NCBI RefSeq assembly: GCF_051020955.1
Contig: NW_027476341.1
Location: forward strand, 186,001-250,000
DNA length: 64,000 bases
Source of the DNA: Megalopta genalis
Lineage: Eukaryota > Arthropoda > Insecta > Hymenoptera > Halictidae
Reading direction: 5' to 3'
In this document: positions 24,571-37,140 of the stretch, in pieces
Layout of the letters: every line of letters starts with the position of its first letter
Position numbering within the stretch: position 1 is the stretch's first letter
Translations under genes and position numbers: made by a program
The notes under the pieces: model-generated
Database searches by the model: none
What the model was told of the DNA's origin: nothing
What the model saw: only the letters and a program-made list of their open reading frames with translations

Positions 24571-27500
24571 TAAATCATGTACATGACAAGTATATGCAGC
24601 TAAACCATTTGATTCGCATGGATTTGAAACTAAGCCTTCTACTTCGCATTGATTTGAAGCTAAATCATGTGTTTCGCTTGGATTTGAAGATAACTCGTTC
24701 GATTCGCATGCAGTTGAAGGTAAATCATGTATATCACAATTATTTGAAGCTAAACCATTTGTTTCGCTTGGTTTTTGTATCTAAGCCTTCTACTTCGCAT
24801 TGATTAGAAGCTAAATCATGTGTTCCGCATGAATTTGAAGCTAACTCGTTTGTTTCGCACGAAGTTGACGCTAAATTATGTATATCACGATTATTTGAAG
24901 CTATTCCATTTGATTCGCATGGATTTGAAACGAAACCTTCTGCTTCGCATTGAGTTGAAGCTAAAACATGCATTTCGCATGGATTTGAAGCTAACTCGTT
25001 TTTTTCGCCTGCATTTGGAGCTATATCACTTATATTCGCAAGTATTTGAAGGTCAATCATTCGTTTCGCATGGATTTGAAGCTAATCCTTCTACTTCGCA
25101 TTCATTTGAAGCTAAATCATGCGTTTCGCACGGATTTGTAGCTAACTCGTTTGATTCGCCTGCATTTCACGCTATATCACTTATATGGCAAGTGTTTGAA
25201 GCTAAATCATTTGTGTCGCATGGGTTTGAAGCTAAGCCTTCTACTTCGGATGGATTTGAAGCTAAATAATGCGTTTCGCTTGGATTTAAAACTAACTTGT
25301 TTGTTTCGCATGCAGTTGAAACTAAATCATGTATATCACAAGTATTTGAAGCTGAACCATTTGTTTCGCATGAATATTAAGCTAAACCATGTGTTTCGAA
25401 TGAATTTGAAGCTAAATCATGTGTTTCGCAGGGATTCGAAGCTAGCTCGTTTGTTGCGCCTGCATTTGAAGCTAAATCATGTACATGACAAGTATATGCA
25501 GCTAAACCATTTGATTCGCATGGATTTGAAACTAAGCCTTCAACATCGCATTGATTTGAAGCTAAATCATGTGTTTCGCTTGGATTTGAAGATAACTCGT
25601 TCGATTCGCATGCAGTTGAAGCTAAATCATGTATATCACAATTATTTCATGCTAAACCATTTGTTTCGCATGGTTTTGTATCTAAGCCTTCTACTTCGCA
25701 TTGATTAGAAGCTAAATCATGTGTTTCGCTTGGATTTGAAGATAACTCGTTCGATTCGCATGCAGTTGAAGCTAAATCATGTATATCACAATTATTTGAA
25801 GCTAAACCATTTGTTTCGCATGGATTTGAAACCAAGCCTTCTACTTCGCATTCATTTGAACCTAAATCATTGGTTTCGCATCGATTCGAAACTAATCCTT
25901 CTACTTCGGATTGTTTTAAAGCTAAATCATGTGTTTCGCATGGATTTGTAGCTAAGTCGTTTGATTCGCCTGCATTTGAAGCTATATCACTTATATGGAA
26001 AGTGTTTGAAGCTAAATCATTTGTGTCGCATGGATTTGAAGCTAACACGTTTGTTTCGCATGCTATTGACGCTAAATCATGTATATCACAAGTATTTGAA
26101 GCTAAACAATCTGTTTAGTGTGGATTCGGAGATCAGCCTTGTACTTCGCATTGATTTGAAGCTAAATCATATCTTTCGCTTGGATTTGAAGCTAATTCGA
26201 TGGTTTCGCTTGCAGTTGAAGCTAAATCATGTATAAAACAAGTATTTGAAGCTAAACCATTTGTTTCGCATGGATTTGAATCTAAGCCTTCTACTTCGCA
26301 CTGATTCGAAGCTGAATCATGTGTTTCGCTTGAATTTGAAGCTAACTCGTTTGTTTCGCATGCAGTTGAAGCTAAATCATGTACAAAACAAGTATTTGAA
26401 TCTAAACCATTTGTTTCGCATGGATTCGAAGATACGCCTTCTACTTCGCATTGAATTGAAGCTAAATCATGTGTTTCGTATGGATTTGAAGCTAACTCGA
26501 TTGTTTCGCATGCAGTTGAAGCTAAATCATGTATATCACAGGTATTTGAAGCTAAACCATTAGTTTCGTATGGATTCGAGGATAAGTCTTCTACTTCGCA
26601 TTGATTTGAAGCTAAATCATGTGTTTCGCATGGATTTGAAGCTATCTCGTTTGTTTCGCATGCTTTTGAAGCTAAATCATGTATATCAAAATTATTTGAA
26701 ACTAAACCATTTGATTCGCTTGGATTTGAAGATAAGCCTTCTACGTCGGATTGATTTGAAGCTAAATCATGTTTTTCGCTTGGGTTTCAAGCTAACTCGT
26801 TTGTTTCGCCTGCAGTTGAAGCTAAATCATGTATATCGCAAGTATTTGAACCTAAACCATTTGTTTCGCATGGATTCGAAGATCAGACTTCTGCTTCGCA
26901 CTGATTTGAAGCGGCATCGTGTGTTTCGCTGTATTTGAAGCTAACTCGTTTGTTTCGCATGCAATTGAAGCTAAATCATGTATATCACAAGTATTTGAAG
27001 CTGAACCTTTTGTTTCGCATGGATTTGAAGCTAAGCCATCTACTTCGTATTGATTTGAAGCTGAATCATGTGTTTCGCTTGTATTTGAAGGTAACTCGTT
27101 TGTTTCGCATGCTGTTGAAGCTAAATCATGTATATCACAAGTATTTGAAGCTAAACCATTTGTTTCGCATGGATTCAAAGATCAGTCTTCTACTTCGCAT
27201 TGATTTGAAACTAAATCATGTGTTTCGTATGGATTTGAAGCTAACTCGATTGTTTCGCATGCAGTTGAAGCTAAATCATGTATATCACAAGTATTTGAAA
27301 CTACATTATTTGTGTCGCATGGATTTAAAGCTAAGCCTTCTACTTCGCATTGATTTGAAGCTAAATTATGTGGTTCGCATGGATTTGAAGCCAACTCGTT
27401 TGTTTTGCATGCAGTTGAAACTAAATCATATATATCAGAAGTATTTGATGCTAACCCAATTGGTTCGCGTGGATTTAAAGCAAAGCCTTCTTCTTCGCAT

Positions 27501-27655
27501 TGATTTGAAGCTAAATCGTGTGTTTCGCATGGATTTGATGCTAACTCGTTTGTTTCGCATGCAGTTGAATCTAGCTCATGTATATCACGAGTATTTGAAG
27601 CTGAACCATTTCATTCGCATGGATTTGAAGGTAAGCACTCTAGTTCGCATTGAAT

Positions 27656-28869
27656 TGAAGCTAAATCATGAGTTTCGCTTGGATTTGAAGCGAACTCGTT
27701 TGTATCGCATGCAGTTGAAGCTAAATCATGTATATCACAAGTAATTGAAGCTGAACCGTTTGATCCGCATGAATATAAATCCAAACCATGTATTTCGAAT
27801 GAATTTGTAGCTAAATCATGTGTTTCGCATGGATTTGAAGCTAACTCGTTTGTTTCGCATGCAGTTGAAGCTAAATCATGTATATCACAAGTATTTGAAA
27901 CAAGATCATTTGCGTCGCATGGATTTGATGCTAAGCCTTCTACTTCGCATTGATTTGTAGCTAAATCATGTGTTTCGCTAGGATTTGAAGCTACCTCGTT
28001 TGATTCGCATGCAGTTGAAGCTAAATCATGTATATCACAAGTATTTCATACTAACCCAATTGATCCGCATGGATTTGAAGCAAAGCCTTCTTCTTCGCAT
28101 TGATTTGATGCTAAATCGTGTGTTTCGCATGGATTTGATGCTAACTCGTTTGTTTCGCATGCAGTTGAATCTAGCTCATGTATATCATGAGTATTTGATG
28201 CTAAACCATTTGATTCGCATGGATTTGAAGCTAAGCCTTCTACTTCGCTTTGATTTGAAGCTAAATCATGAGTTTCGCTTGGATTTGAAGCGAACTCGTT
28301 TGTATCGCATGCAGTTGAAGCTAAATCATGTATATCACAAGTAATTGAAGCTGAACCGTTTGATCCGCATGAATATAAATCCAAACCATGTATTTCGAAT
28401 GAATTTGTAGCTAAATCATGTGTTTCGCATGGATTTGAAGCTAACTCGTTTGTTTCGCATGCAGTTGAAGCTAAATCATGTATATCACAAGTATTTGAAA
28501 CAAGATCATTTGCGTCGCATGGATTTGATGCTAAGCCTTCTACTTCGCATTGATTTGTAGCTAAATCATGTGTTTCGCTAGGATTTGAAGCTACCTCGTT
28601 TGATTCGCATGCAGTTGAAGCTAAATCATGTATATCACAAGTATTTCATACTAACCCAATTGATCCGCATGGATTTGAAGCAAAGCCTTCTTCTTCGCAT
28701 TGATTTGATGCTAAATCGTGTGTTTCGCATGGATTTGATGCTAACTCGTTTGTTTCGCATGCAGTTGAATCTAGCTCATGTATATCATGAGTATTTGATG
28801 CTAAACCATTTGATTCGCATGGATTTGAAGCTAAGCCTTCTACTTCGCTTTGATTTGAAGCTAAATCAT
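27656..28869 (+). repeat. Exact 600-bp tandem duplication (27656-28269 and 28256-28869)
   Basis: Lines 600 bp apart are identical from about 27656 to 28269 versus 28256 to 28869. I saw no difference over the whole period. The period is twenty monomers, or four pentamers. Left of 27656 and right of 28869 the two frames of reference diverge at once (for example AGTTTCGC versus TGTTTTGC at 28271/28871). This is the cleanest single unequal-exchange product in the window. Confidence 0.94.
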
Positions 28870-29055
28870 ATGTTTTGCTTGGATTTGAAGCTAACTCGTT
28901 TGATTCGCATGCAGTTGCAACTAAATCATCTACATCACAAGTATTTGAAGGTAAACCATTTGTTTCGCGTGGATTTGAAACTAAGCCTTCTACTTCGCAT
29001 TGATTTGAAGCTAAATCATGTGTTTCGCTTGGATTTGAAACTAAGCCTTCTACTT

Positions 29056-29580
29056 CGCATTGATTTCAAGCTAAATCGTGTGTTTCACATGGATCTGAAG
29101 GAGACTCGTTTGTTTCGCCTGCATTTGAAGCTGTATCACTTATATTGACAAGTATGTGAATTTAAATCTTTCGTTTCACGAGGATTTGAATCTAAGGCTT
29201 CTACTTCACATATATTTGAAGCTAAATCATGTGTTTCGTTTGGATTTGAAGCTAACTCGTTTGTTTCGCATGCAGTTAAAGCTAAGTAATTTTTAAAACA
29301 AGTATTTGGAGCTAAATTATACGTTTCGCATGGATTTGATACTAAGGCTTCTACTTCGCATTGATTTGATGCTGAATTATGTGTTTCGCTTGAATTTGAA
29401 GCTAACATATTTGTTCCACATGATGTTCAAGCTAAATCATGTATATCACAAGTATTTCAAGCTGTAACATTTGTTTCACATGAATATTAAGCTAAACCAT
29501 GTGTTTCGAGTGAATTTGAAGCTAAATCATGTGTTTCGCATGGATGTGAAGCTAACACGTTTGTTTCGCCTGCATTTGAA
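29056..29580 (+). repeat. AAAACAAG/AATATTAAG block, copy 1
   Basis: A block of about 0.5 kb includes the monomers TTGACAAGTATGTGAATTT, GCTAAGTAATTTTTAAAAC, CATGATGTTCAAGC and CATGAATATTAAGC. The same series occurs at about 37574-38098 (offset 8518), 41861-42385 and 48973-49490, with more divergent relatives at 29930-30250 and 34350-34640. It is a marker of long-range block movement. Confidence 0.83.
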
Positions 29581-30264
29581 GCTAAATCCTGTATATCACA
29601 AGTATTTGAAGCTAAATGATTTATTTCGCATGGATTCGAAGATAAGCCTCCTACTTCGCATTGATTTGAAGGTAAATCATGTGTTTCGCATGGATTCGAA
29701 GCTAACTCGTTTGTTTTGCCTGCATTTGAAGCTAAATCGTGTATATCACAAGTATTTGAAACTAAATGATTTGTTTCGCATTGATTTGAAGCTAAGGCTT
29801 CTACTTCGCATTCATTTGAAGTTAAATCATGTGTTTCACTTGGGTGTGAAGCTAACTCGCGTGTTTAGCACGTAGTTGAATATAAATCATTTGTATCACA
29901 AGTATTTGAACCTAAACCATTTGATTCGCATGGATTTGAAGCTATGGCTTCTACTTCGCATTTATTTGAAGCTAAATCATGTGTTTCGCATGGATTTGAA
30001 GCTAACTCGTTTGTTTCGCATGCAGTTAAAGCTAAGTAATGTATAAAACAAGTATTTGAAGCTAAACTATACGTTTCGCATGGATTTGATACTAAGGCGT
30101 CTACTTCGCATTGATTTGATGCTGAATTATGTGTTTCGTTTGAATTTGAAGATAACATATTTGTTTCACATGCAGTTAAAGCTCAATCATGTATATCACA
30201 AGTATTTCAAGCTGTAACATTTGTTTCACATGAATATTAAGCTAAACCACTGTTTCGAATGAAT

Positions 30265-31319
30265 TTGAAGCTAAACCATTTGTTTCGCGTGGATTTGAAA
30301 CTAAGCCTTCTGCTTCGCATTGATTTGAAGCTGAATCATGTATTTCGCATGGATTTGAAGCTAACTCGTTTAATTCGCATGCAGTTGAAGCTAAATCATG
30401 TATATCACAAGTATTTGAAGCTAAAACTTTTGATTCGCGCGGATTTGAAGCTATGCCTTTTACGTCGCATTGATTTGAGGCTAAATCATGTGTTTCGCTT
30501 GGATTTGAAGCTAACTCGATTTTTTCGCATGCAGTTGAAGCTAAATCATGTATATCACAGGTATTTGAAGCTAAATCATGTGTTTCGCTTGGATTTGAAA
30601 CTAAGCCTTCTACTTCGCATTGATTTGAAGCTATATCATGTGTTTCGCGTGGATGTCAAGCTAACTCGTTTGTTTCGCATGCTGTTGAAGCTATATCATG
30701 TATATCACATGTATTCGAAGCTAAACCATTTGTTTCGCATGGATTTGAAGATAAGCCTTCTACTTCGAATTGATTTGAAGCTGAATAATGTGTTTCGCTT
30801 GTAATTGAAGTTAACTCGTTTGTTTCGCACGCAGTTGAAGATAAATCATGTATATCACAAGTATTTGAAGCTAAACAATTTGATCCGCATGGATTTGAAG
30901 CTAAGCATTCTACTTCGCATTGATTTGAGGGTAAGTCATGTGTTTCGCATGGATTTGAAGCTAAACCATTTGATTCGCATGGATTTGAAGCTAAGCCTTC
31001 TACGTCGCATTGATTTGAAGCAGAATCATGTGTTTCGCTTGTATTTGAAGCTAACTGGTTTGATTCGCACGCAGTTGAAGATAAATCATGTATATCACAA
31101 GTATTTGAAGCTAAACCATTTGATTCGAATGGATTTGAAGATAAGCCTTCTACTTCGCATTGATTTGAAGGTAAATCATGTATTTCGCATGGATTCGAAG
31201 CTAGCGCGTTTGTTTTGCCTGCATTTGAAGCTAAATCGTGTATATCACAAGTATTTGAAGCTAAATGATTTGTTTCGCATTGATTTGAAGCTAAGGCTTC
31301 TACTTCGCATTCATTTGAA
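30265..31319 (+). repeat. 1.05-kb duplication, copy 1 (partner 32395-33449)
   Basis: This matches 32395-33449 at an offset of 2130, or 71 monomers, and also matches about 34644-35700 at an offset of 4379 with a few swapped monomers. It contains the first copy of the 700-bp block. The end is defined where GAAGTTAAATC (31319) meets GAAGCTAAATCATGTTTTTG in the partner. Confidence 0.84.
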
Positions 31320-31500
31320 GTTAAATCATGTGTTTCCCTTGGGTGTGAAGCTAACTCGCGTGTTTAGCACGCAGTTGAAGTCAAATCTTGTATATCACAG
31401 GTATTTGAAGCTAAACCATTTGTTTCGCATGGATTCGACGCTAAGCCTTCGCCTTCGCATTGATTTGAAGCTAAATCACGTGTTCCGCATGGATTTGAAG
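30800..31500 (+). repeat. 700-bp block, first of eight copies
   Basis: The block is recognised by the opening CGCTTGTAATTGAAGTTAAC and then GCAGTTGAAGATAAATC, GAGGGTAAGTCATG, GAAGCAGAATCATG and CTAACTGGTTTG. Copies open near 30800, 32930, 35179, 40547, 43095, 45375, 47803 and 50204; the last is truncated after about 200 bp. The TAA in CTTGTAATTG closes the + LKL frame in every copy, which sets the ends of the longest open frames nearby. Copies differ by scattered substitutions. Confidence 0.86.
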
Positions 31501-32934
31501 CTAACTCGTTTGTTTAGCATGCAGTTGAAGCTAAATCACGTATATCACAAGTATTTGAAGCTGAACCTTTTGTTTCGCATGGATTTGAAGCTAAGCCTTC
31601 TACTTCGTATTGATTTGAAGCTGAATCATGTGTTTCGCTTGTATTTGAAGCTAACTCGTTTGTTTCGCATGCTGTTGAAGCTAAATCATGTATATCACAA
31701 GTATTTGAAGCTAAACAATTTGTTTCGCATGGATTCAAAGATCAGTCTTCTACTTCGCATTGATTTGAAACTAAATCATGTGTTTCGTATGGATTTGAAG
31801 CTAACTCGATTGTTTCGCATGCAGTTGAAGGTAAATCATGTATATCACAAGTATTTGAAACTAGATTATTTGTGTCGCATGGATTTAAAGCTAAGCCTTC
31901 TTCTTCGCATTGATTTGAAGCTAAATCGTGTGTTTCGCATGGATTTGAAGCTAAACCATTTAATCCGCATGGATTTGAATCTAAGCCTTCTACGTCGCAT
32001 TGATTTGAAGCTAAATCATGTGTTCCGCATGGATTTTAAGCTAACTCGTTTGTATCACATGCAGTTGAAGTCAAAACATGTATATCACAAGTATTTGAAG
32101 CTAAACCATTTGTTTCGCATGGATTCGAAGATCAGCCTTCTGCTTCGCATAGATTTGCAGCTAAATCATGTGTTCCGTATGGATTTGAAGCTAACTCGTT
32201 TGTTTCGCATGCAATTGAAGCTAAATCATGTATATAACAAGTATTTGAAGCTGAACCTTTTGTTTCGCATGGATTTGAAGCTAAGCCTTCTACTTCGTAT
32301 TGATTTGAAGCTGAATCATGTGTTTCGCTTGTATTTGAAGCTAACTCGTTTGATTCGCATGCAGTTGCAGCTAAATCATGTACATCACAAGTATTTGAAG
32401 CTAAACCATTTGTTTCGCGTGGATTTGAAACTAAGCCTTCTACTTCGCATTGATTTGAATCTGAATCATGTATTTCGCATGGATTTGAAGCTAACTCGTT
32501 TAATTCGCATGCAGTTGAATCTAAATCATGTATTTCACAAGTATTTGAAGCTAAAACTTTTGATTCGCACGGATTTGAAGCTATGCCTTTTACGTCACAT
32601 TGATTTGAGGCTAAATCATGTGTTTCGCTTGGATTTGAAGCTAACTCGATTTTTTCGCAAGCAGTTGAAGCTAAATCATGTATATCACAGGTATTTGAAG
32701 CTAAATCATGTGTTTCGTTTGGATTTGAAACTAAGCCTTCTACTTCGCATTGATTTGAAGCTATATCATGTGTTTCGCATGGATGTCAAGCTAACTCGTT
32801 TGTTTCGCATGCTGTTGAAGCTATATCATGTATATCGCAAGTATTCGAAGCTAAACCATTTGTTTCGCATGGATTTGAAGATAAGCCTTCTACTTCGAAT
32901 TGATTTGAAGCTGAATAATGTGTTTCGCTTGTAA
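30805..32934 (+). other. Open frame of 709 codons in the LKL frame, probably not a gene
   Basis: This frame has the same kind as the one at 43100. It is bounded by the TAA of CTTGTAATTG in two successive copies of the 700-bp block, starts at a TTG, and has its first ATG at 30889. About seventy decapeptides alternate LKLNHVFRMD-, LKLTRLFRMQ-, LKLNHVYHKY-, LKLNHLFRMD- and SKISLLLRID-like sequences, mirroring the pentamer. No start context, introns or polyadenylation context can be assigned. Confidence 0.18.
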
Positions 32935-35900
32935 TTGAAGTTAACTCGTTTGTTTCGCACGCAGTTGAAGATAAATCATGTATATCACAAGTATTTGAAG
33001 CTAAACAATTTGATCCGCATGGATTTGAAGCTAAGCATTCTACTTCGCATTGATTTGAGGGTAAGTCATGTGTTTCGCATGGATTTGAAGCTAAACCATT
33101 TGATTCGCATGGATTTGAAGCTAAGCCTTCTACGTCGCATTGATTTGAAGCAGAATCATGTGTTTCGCTTGTATTTGAAGCTAACTGGTTTGATTCGCAC
33201 GCAGTTGAAGATAAATCATGTATATAACAAGTATTTGAAGCTAAACCATTTTATTCGAATGGATTTGAAGATAAGCCTTCTACTTCGCATTGATTTGAAG
33301 GTAAATCATGTGTTTCGCATGGATTCGAAGCTAACGCGTTTGTTTTGCCTGCATTTGAAGCTAAATCGTGTATATCACAAGTATTTGAATCTAAATGATT
33401 TGTTTCGCATTGATTTGAAGCTAAGGCTTCTACTTCGCATTCATTTGAAGCTAAATCATGTTTTTGGCATGGATTTGAAGCTAACTCGTTTGCTTCGTCT
33501 GCATTTGAAGCTATATCACTTACATCGCAAGTATATGAAGCTAAATCATTCGTGTCGCATGGATTTGAAGCTAATCCTTCTACTTCGCATTGATTTGAAG
33601 CTAAATCATGTGTTTCGCATGGATTTGTAGCTAACTCGTTTGTTTCGCACGCAGTTGACGCTAAATCGTGTATATCACGATTATTTGAAGCTATTCCATT
33701 TGATTCGCATGGATTTGAAACGAAGCCTTCTGCTTCGCATTGATTTGAATCTAAATCATGTGTTTTGCATGGATTTGAAGCTAACTCGTTTGTTTCGCCA
33801 GCATTTGAAGCTATATCACTTATATTCGCAAGCATTTGAATGTCAATCATTCGTTTCGCATGGATTCGAAGATAAGCCTTCTACTTCGCATTGATTTGAA
33901 GCTGAATCATGTGTTTGGCATGTATTTGAATCTAACTCGTTTATTTCGCATGCAGTTGAAGCTAAATCATGTATATCACAAATATTTGAAGCTAAAACAT
34001 TTCATTCGCATGGATTCGAAGATCAGCCTTCTGCTTCGCATTGATTTGAAGATAAATCATGTGTTTAGCATTGATTTGAAGCTAACTCGTTTGTTTCGCA
34101 TGCAGTTGAAACTAAATCATGTATATCACAATCATTTGAAGCTAAACCATTTGTTTCGCATGGATTAGAAGATAAGCCTTCTACTTCGCATTGATTTGAT
34201 GCTAAATCATGTGTTTCACATGGATTTGAAGCTAACTCGATTGTTTCGCATGCAGTTGAAGCTATATCATGTACATCACAGGTATCTGAAGCTAAACATT
34301 AGTTTCTCATGGATTCGAAGATAAGCCTTCTACTTCGCATTTATTTGAAGCTAAATCATGTGTTTCGCATGGATTTGAAGCTAACTCGTTTGTTTCGCTT
34401 GCAGTTAAAGCTAAGTAATGTATAAAACAAGTATTTGAAGCTAAAATATACGTTTCGCATGGATTTGATACTAAGGCTTCTACTTCGCATTGATTTGATG
34501 CTGAATTATGTGTTTCGCTTGAATTTGAAGCTAACATATTTGTTTCACATGCAGTTAAAGCTCAATCATGTATATCACAAGTTTTTCAAGCTGTAACATT
34601 TGTTTCACATGAATATTAAGCTAAACCATTGTTTCGAATGAATTTGAAGCTAAACCATTTGTTTCGCGTGGATTTGAAACTAAGCCTTCTACTTCGCATT
34701 GATTTGAAGCTGAATCATGTATTTCGCATGGATTTGAAGCTAACTCGTTTAATTCGCATGCAGTTGAAGCTAAATCATGTATATCACAAGTATTTGAAGC
34801 TAAAACTTTTGATTCGCGCGGATTTGAAGCTATGCCTTTTACGTCGCATTGATTTGAGGCTAAATCATGTGTTTCGCTTGGATTTGAAGCTAACTCGTTT
34901 GTTTAGCATGCAGTTGAAGCTAAATCACGTATATCACAAGTATTTGAAGCTGAACCATTTCTTTCGCACGGATTTGAAGCTAAGCCTTCTACTTCGCATT
35001 GATTTGAAGCTATATCATGTGTTTCGCGTGGATGTCAAGCTAACTCGTTTGTTTCGCATGCTGTTGAAGCTATATCATGTATATCACAAGTATTCGAAGC
35101 TAAACCATTTGTTTCGCATGGATTTGAAGATAAGCCTTCTACTTCGAATTGATTTGAAGCTGAATAATGTGTTTCGCTTGTAATTGAAGTTAACTCGTTT
35201 GTTTCGCACGCAGTTGAAGATAAATCATGTATATCACAAGTATTTGAAGCTAAACAATTTGAACCGCATGGATTTGAAGCTAAGCATTCTACTTCGCATT
35301 GATTTGAGGGTAAGTCATGTGTTTCGCATGGATTTGAAGCTAAACCATTTGATTCGCATGGATTTGAAGCTAAGCCTTCTACGTCGCATTGATTTGAAGC
35401 AGAATCATGTGTTTCGCTTGTATTTGAAGCTAACTGGTTTGATTCGCAAGCAGTTGAAGATAAATCATGTATATCACAAGTATTTGAAGCAAAACCATTT
35501 GATTCGAATGGATTTGAAGATAAGCCTTCTACTTCGCATTCATTTGAAGGTAAATCATGTATTTCGCATGGATTCGAAGCTAACGCGTTTGTTTTGCCTG
35601 CATTTGAAGCTAAATCGTGTATATCACAAGTATTTGAAGCTAAATGATTTGTTTCGCACTGATTTGAAGCTAAGGCTTCTACTTCGCATTCATTTGAAGT
35701 TAAATCATGTGTTTCCCTTGGGTGTGAAGCTAACTCGCGTGTTTAGCACGCAGTTGAAGCCAAATCTTGTATATCACAGGTATTTGAAGCTAAACCATTT
35801 GTTTCGCATGGATTCGAAGATCAGACTTCTGCTTCGCACTGATTTGAAGCGGCATCGTGTGTTTCGCTGTATTTGAAGCTAACTCGTTTGTTTCGCATGC

Positions 35901-36002
35901 AATTGAAGCTAAATCATGTATATCACAAGTATTTGAAGCTGAACCTTTTGTTTCGCATGGATTTGAAGCTAAGCCTTCTACTTCGTATTGATTTGAAGCT
36001 GA

Positions 36003-36850
36003 ATCATGTGTTTCGCTTGTATTTGAAGCTAACTCGTTTGTTTCGCATGCTGTTGAAGCTAAATCATGTATATCACAAGTATTTGAAGCTAAACAATTTG
36101 TTTCGCATGGATTCAAAGATCAGTCTTCTACTTCGCATTGATTTGAAACTAAATCATGTGTTTCGTATGAATTTGAAGCTAACTCGATTGTTTCGCATGC
36201 AGTTGAAGCTAAATCATGTATTTCACAAGTATTTGAAACTAGATTATTTGTGTCGCATGGATTTAAAGCTAAGCCTCCTACTTCGCATTGATTTGAAGCT
36301 AAATTATGTGGTTCGCATGGATTTGAAGCCAACTCGTTTGTTTTGCATGCAGTTGAAACTAAATCATATGTATCAGAAGTATTTGATGCTAACCCAATTG
36401 GTTAGCGTGGATTTAAAGCAAAGCCTTCTTCTTCGCATTGATTTGAAGCTAAATCGTGTGTTTCGCATGGATTTGATGCTAACTCGTTTGTTTCGCATGC
36501 AGTTGAATCTAGCTCATGTATATCACGAGTATTTAAAGCTGAACCATTTGTTTCGCATGGATTTGAAGGTAAGCACTCTAGTTCGCATTGAATTGAAGCT
36601 AAATCATGAGTTTCGCTTGGATTTGAAGCTATCTCGATTGTTTCGCATGCTGTAGAATCCAAATCATGTATGTCACAAGTATTTGAACCTAAACCATTTG
36701 ATTCGCATTGATTTGAAGCTGAACCTTCTTCTTCGCATTCATTTGAAGTTAAATCATGTGTTTCAATTGGGTGTGAAGCTAACACGTTTGTTTAGCATGC
36801 AGTTGAAGATAAATCATATATATCACAAGTATTTGAAGCTAAACCATTTG
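36003..36850 (+). repeat. 0.85-kb duplication (partner 46198-47045)
   Basis: This matches 46198-47045 at an offset of 10195. Shared markers are GGTTAGCGTGG, GAATCTAGCTCATG, CACTCTAGTTCGCATTG and CAATTGGGTGTG. The last markers are seen again near 53130-53410 and 57780-58060, tying regions 4 and 5 together. Confidence 0.85.
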
Positions 36851-37140
36851 ATTAGCATGTATTTGAAGCTAACTCGTTTGTTTCGCATGCTGTTGAAGCA
36901 AAATCACGCATATCACAAGTATTTGAAGCTAAACCATTTGTTTCGCATGGATTTGAAGCTAAGCATTCTACTTCGCATTGATTTGAGGGTAAGTCATGTG
37001 TTTCGCATGGATTTGAAGCTAAACCATTTAATCCGCAAGGATTTGAATCTAAGCCTTCTACGTCGCATTGAATTGAAGCTAAATCATGTGTTCCGCTTGG
37101 ATTTTAAGCTAACTCGTTTGTATCACATGTAGTTGAAGTT

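Larger units (their letters stand above)
18200..26120. repeat. Region 2: mosaic rich in 31-bp C' monomers
   Basis: From about 18.2 kb the pentamer order becomes irregular. A 31-bp monomer reading CTATATCACTT followed by ATATTCGCAAG replaces many C monomers and is usually preceded by TTTCGCCTG in place of TTTCGCATG. It is generally followed by a D-like monomer with the core AAATCATTCGTTTCGCATG. Internal duplications include 18349-18651 with 20275-20577, 18885-19668 with 22433-23216, and 20500-20900 with about 24169-24570. Divergence between monomers looks greater than in region 1, which suggests older or less frequently homogenised sequence. Confidence 0.82.
26120..30250. repeat. Region 3: transition array
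   Basis: The pentamer order is again visible, but C monomers often read TATAAAACAAG or TACAAAACAAG (for example near 26230, 26380 and 30045), and E monomers commonly start from ATTTGAAGCTAAG rather than ATTCGAAGATAAG. It contains an exact 600-bp tandem duplication (27656-28869). At its right end it has the first copies of a block carrying AAAACAAGTATTTG and CATGAATATTAAG monomers that recurs near 34.4, 37.7, 42.0 and 49.1 kb. Confidence 0.8.
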
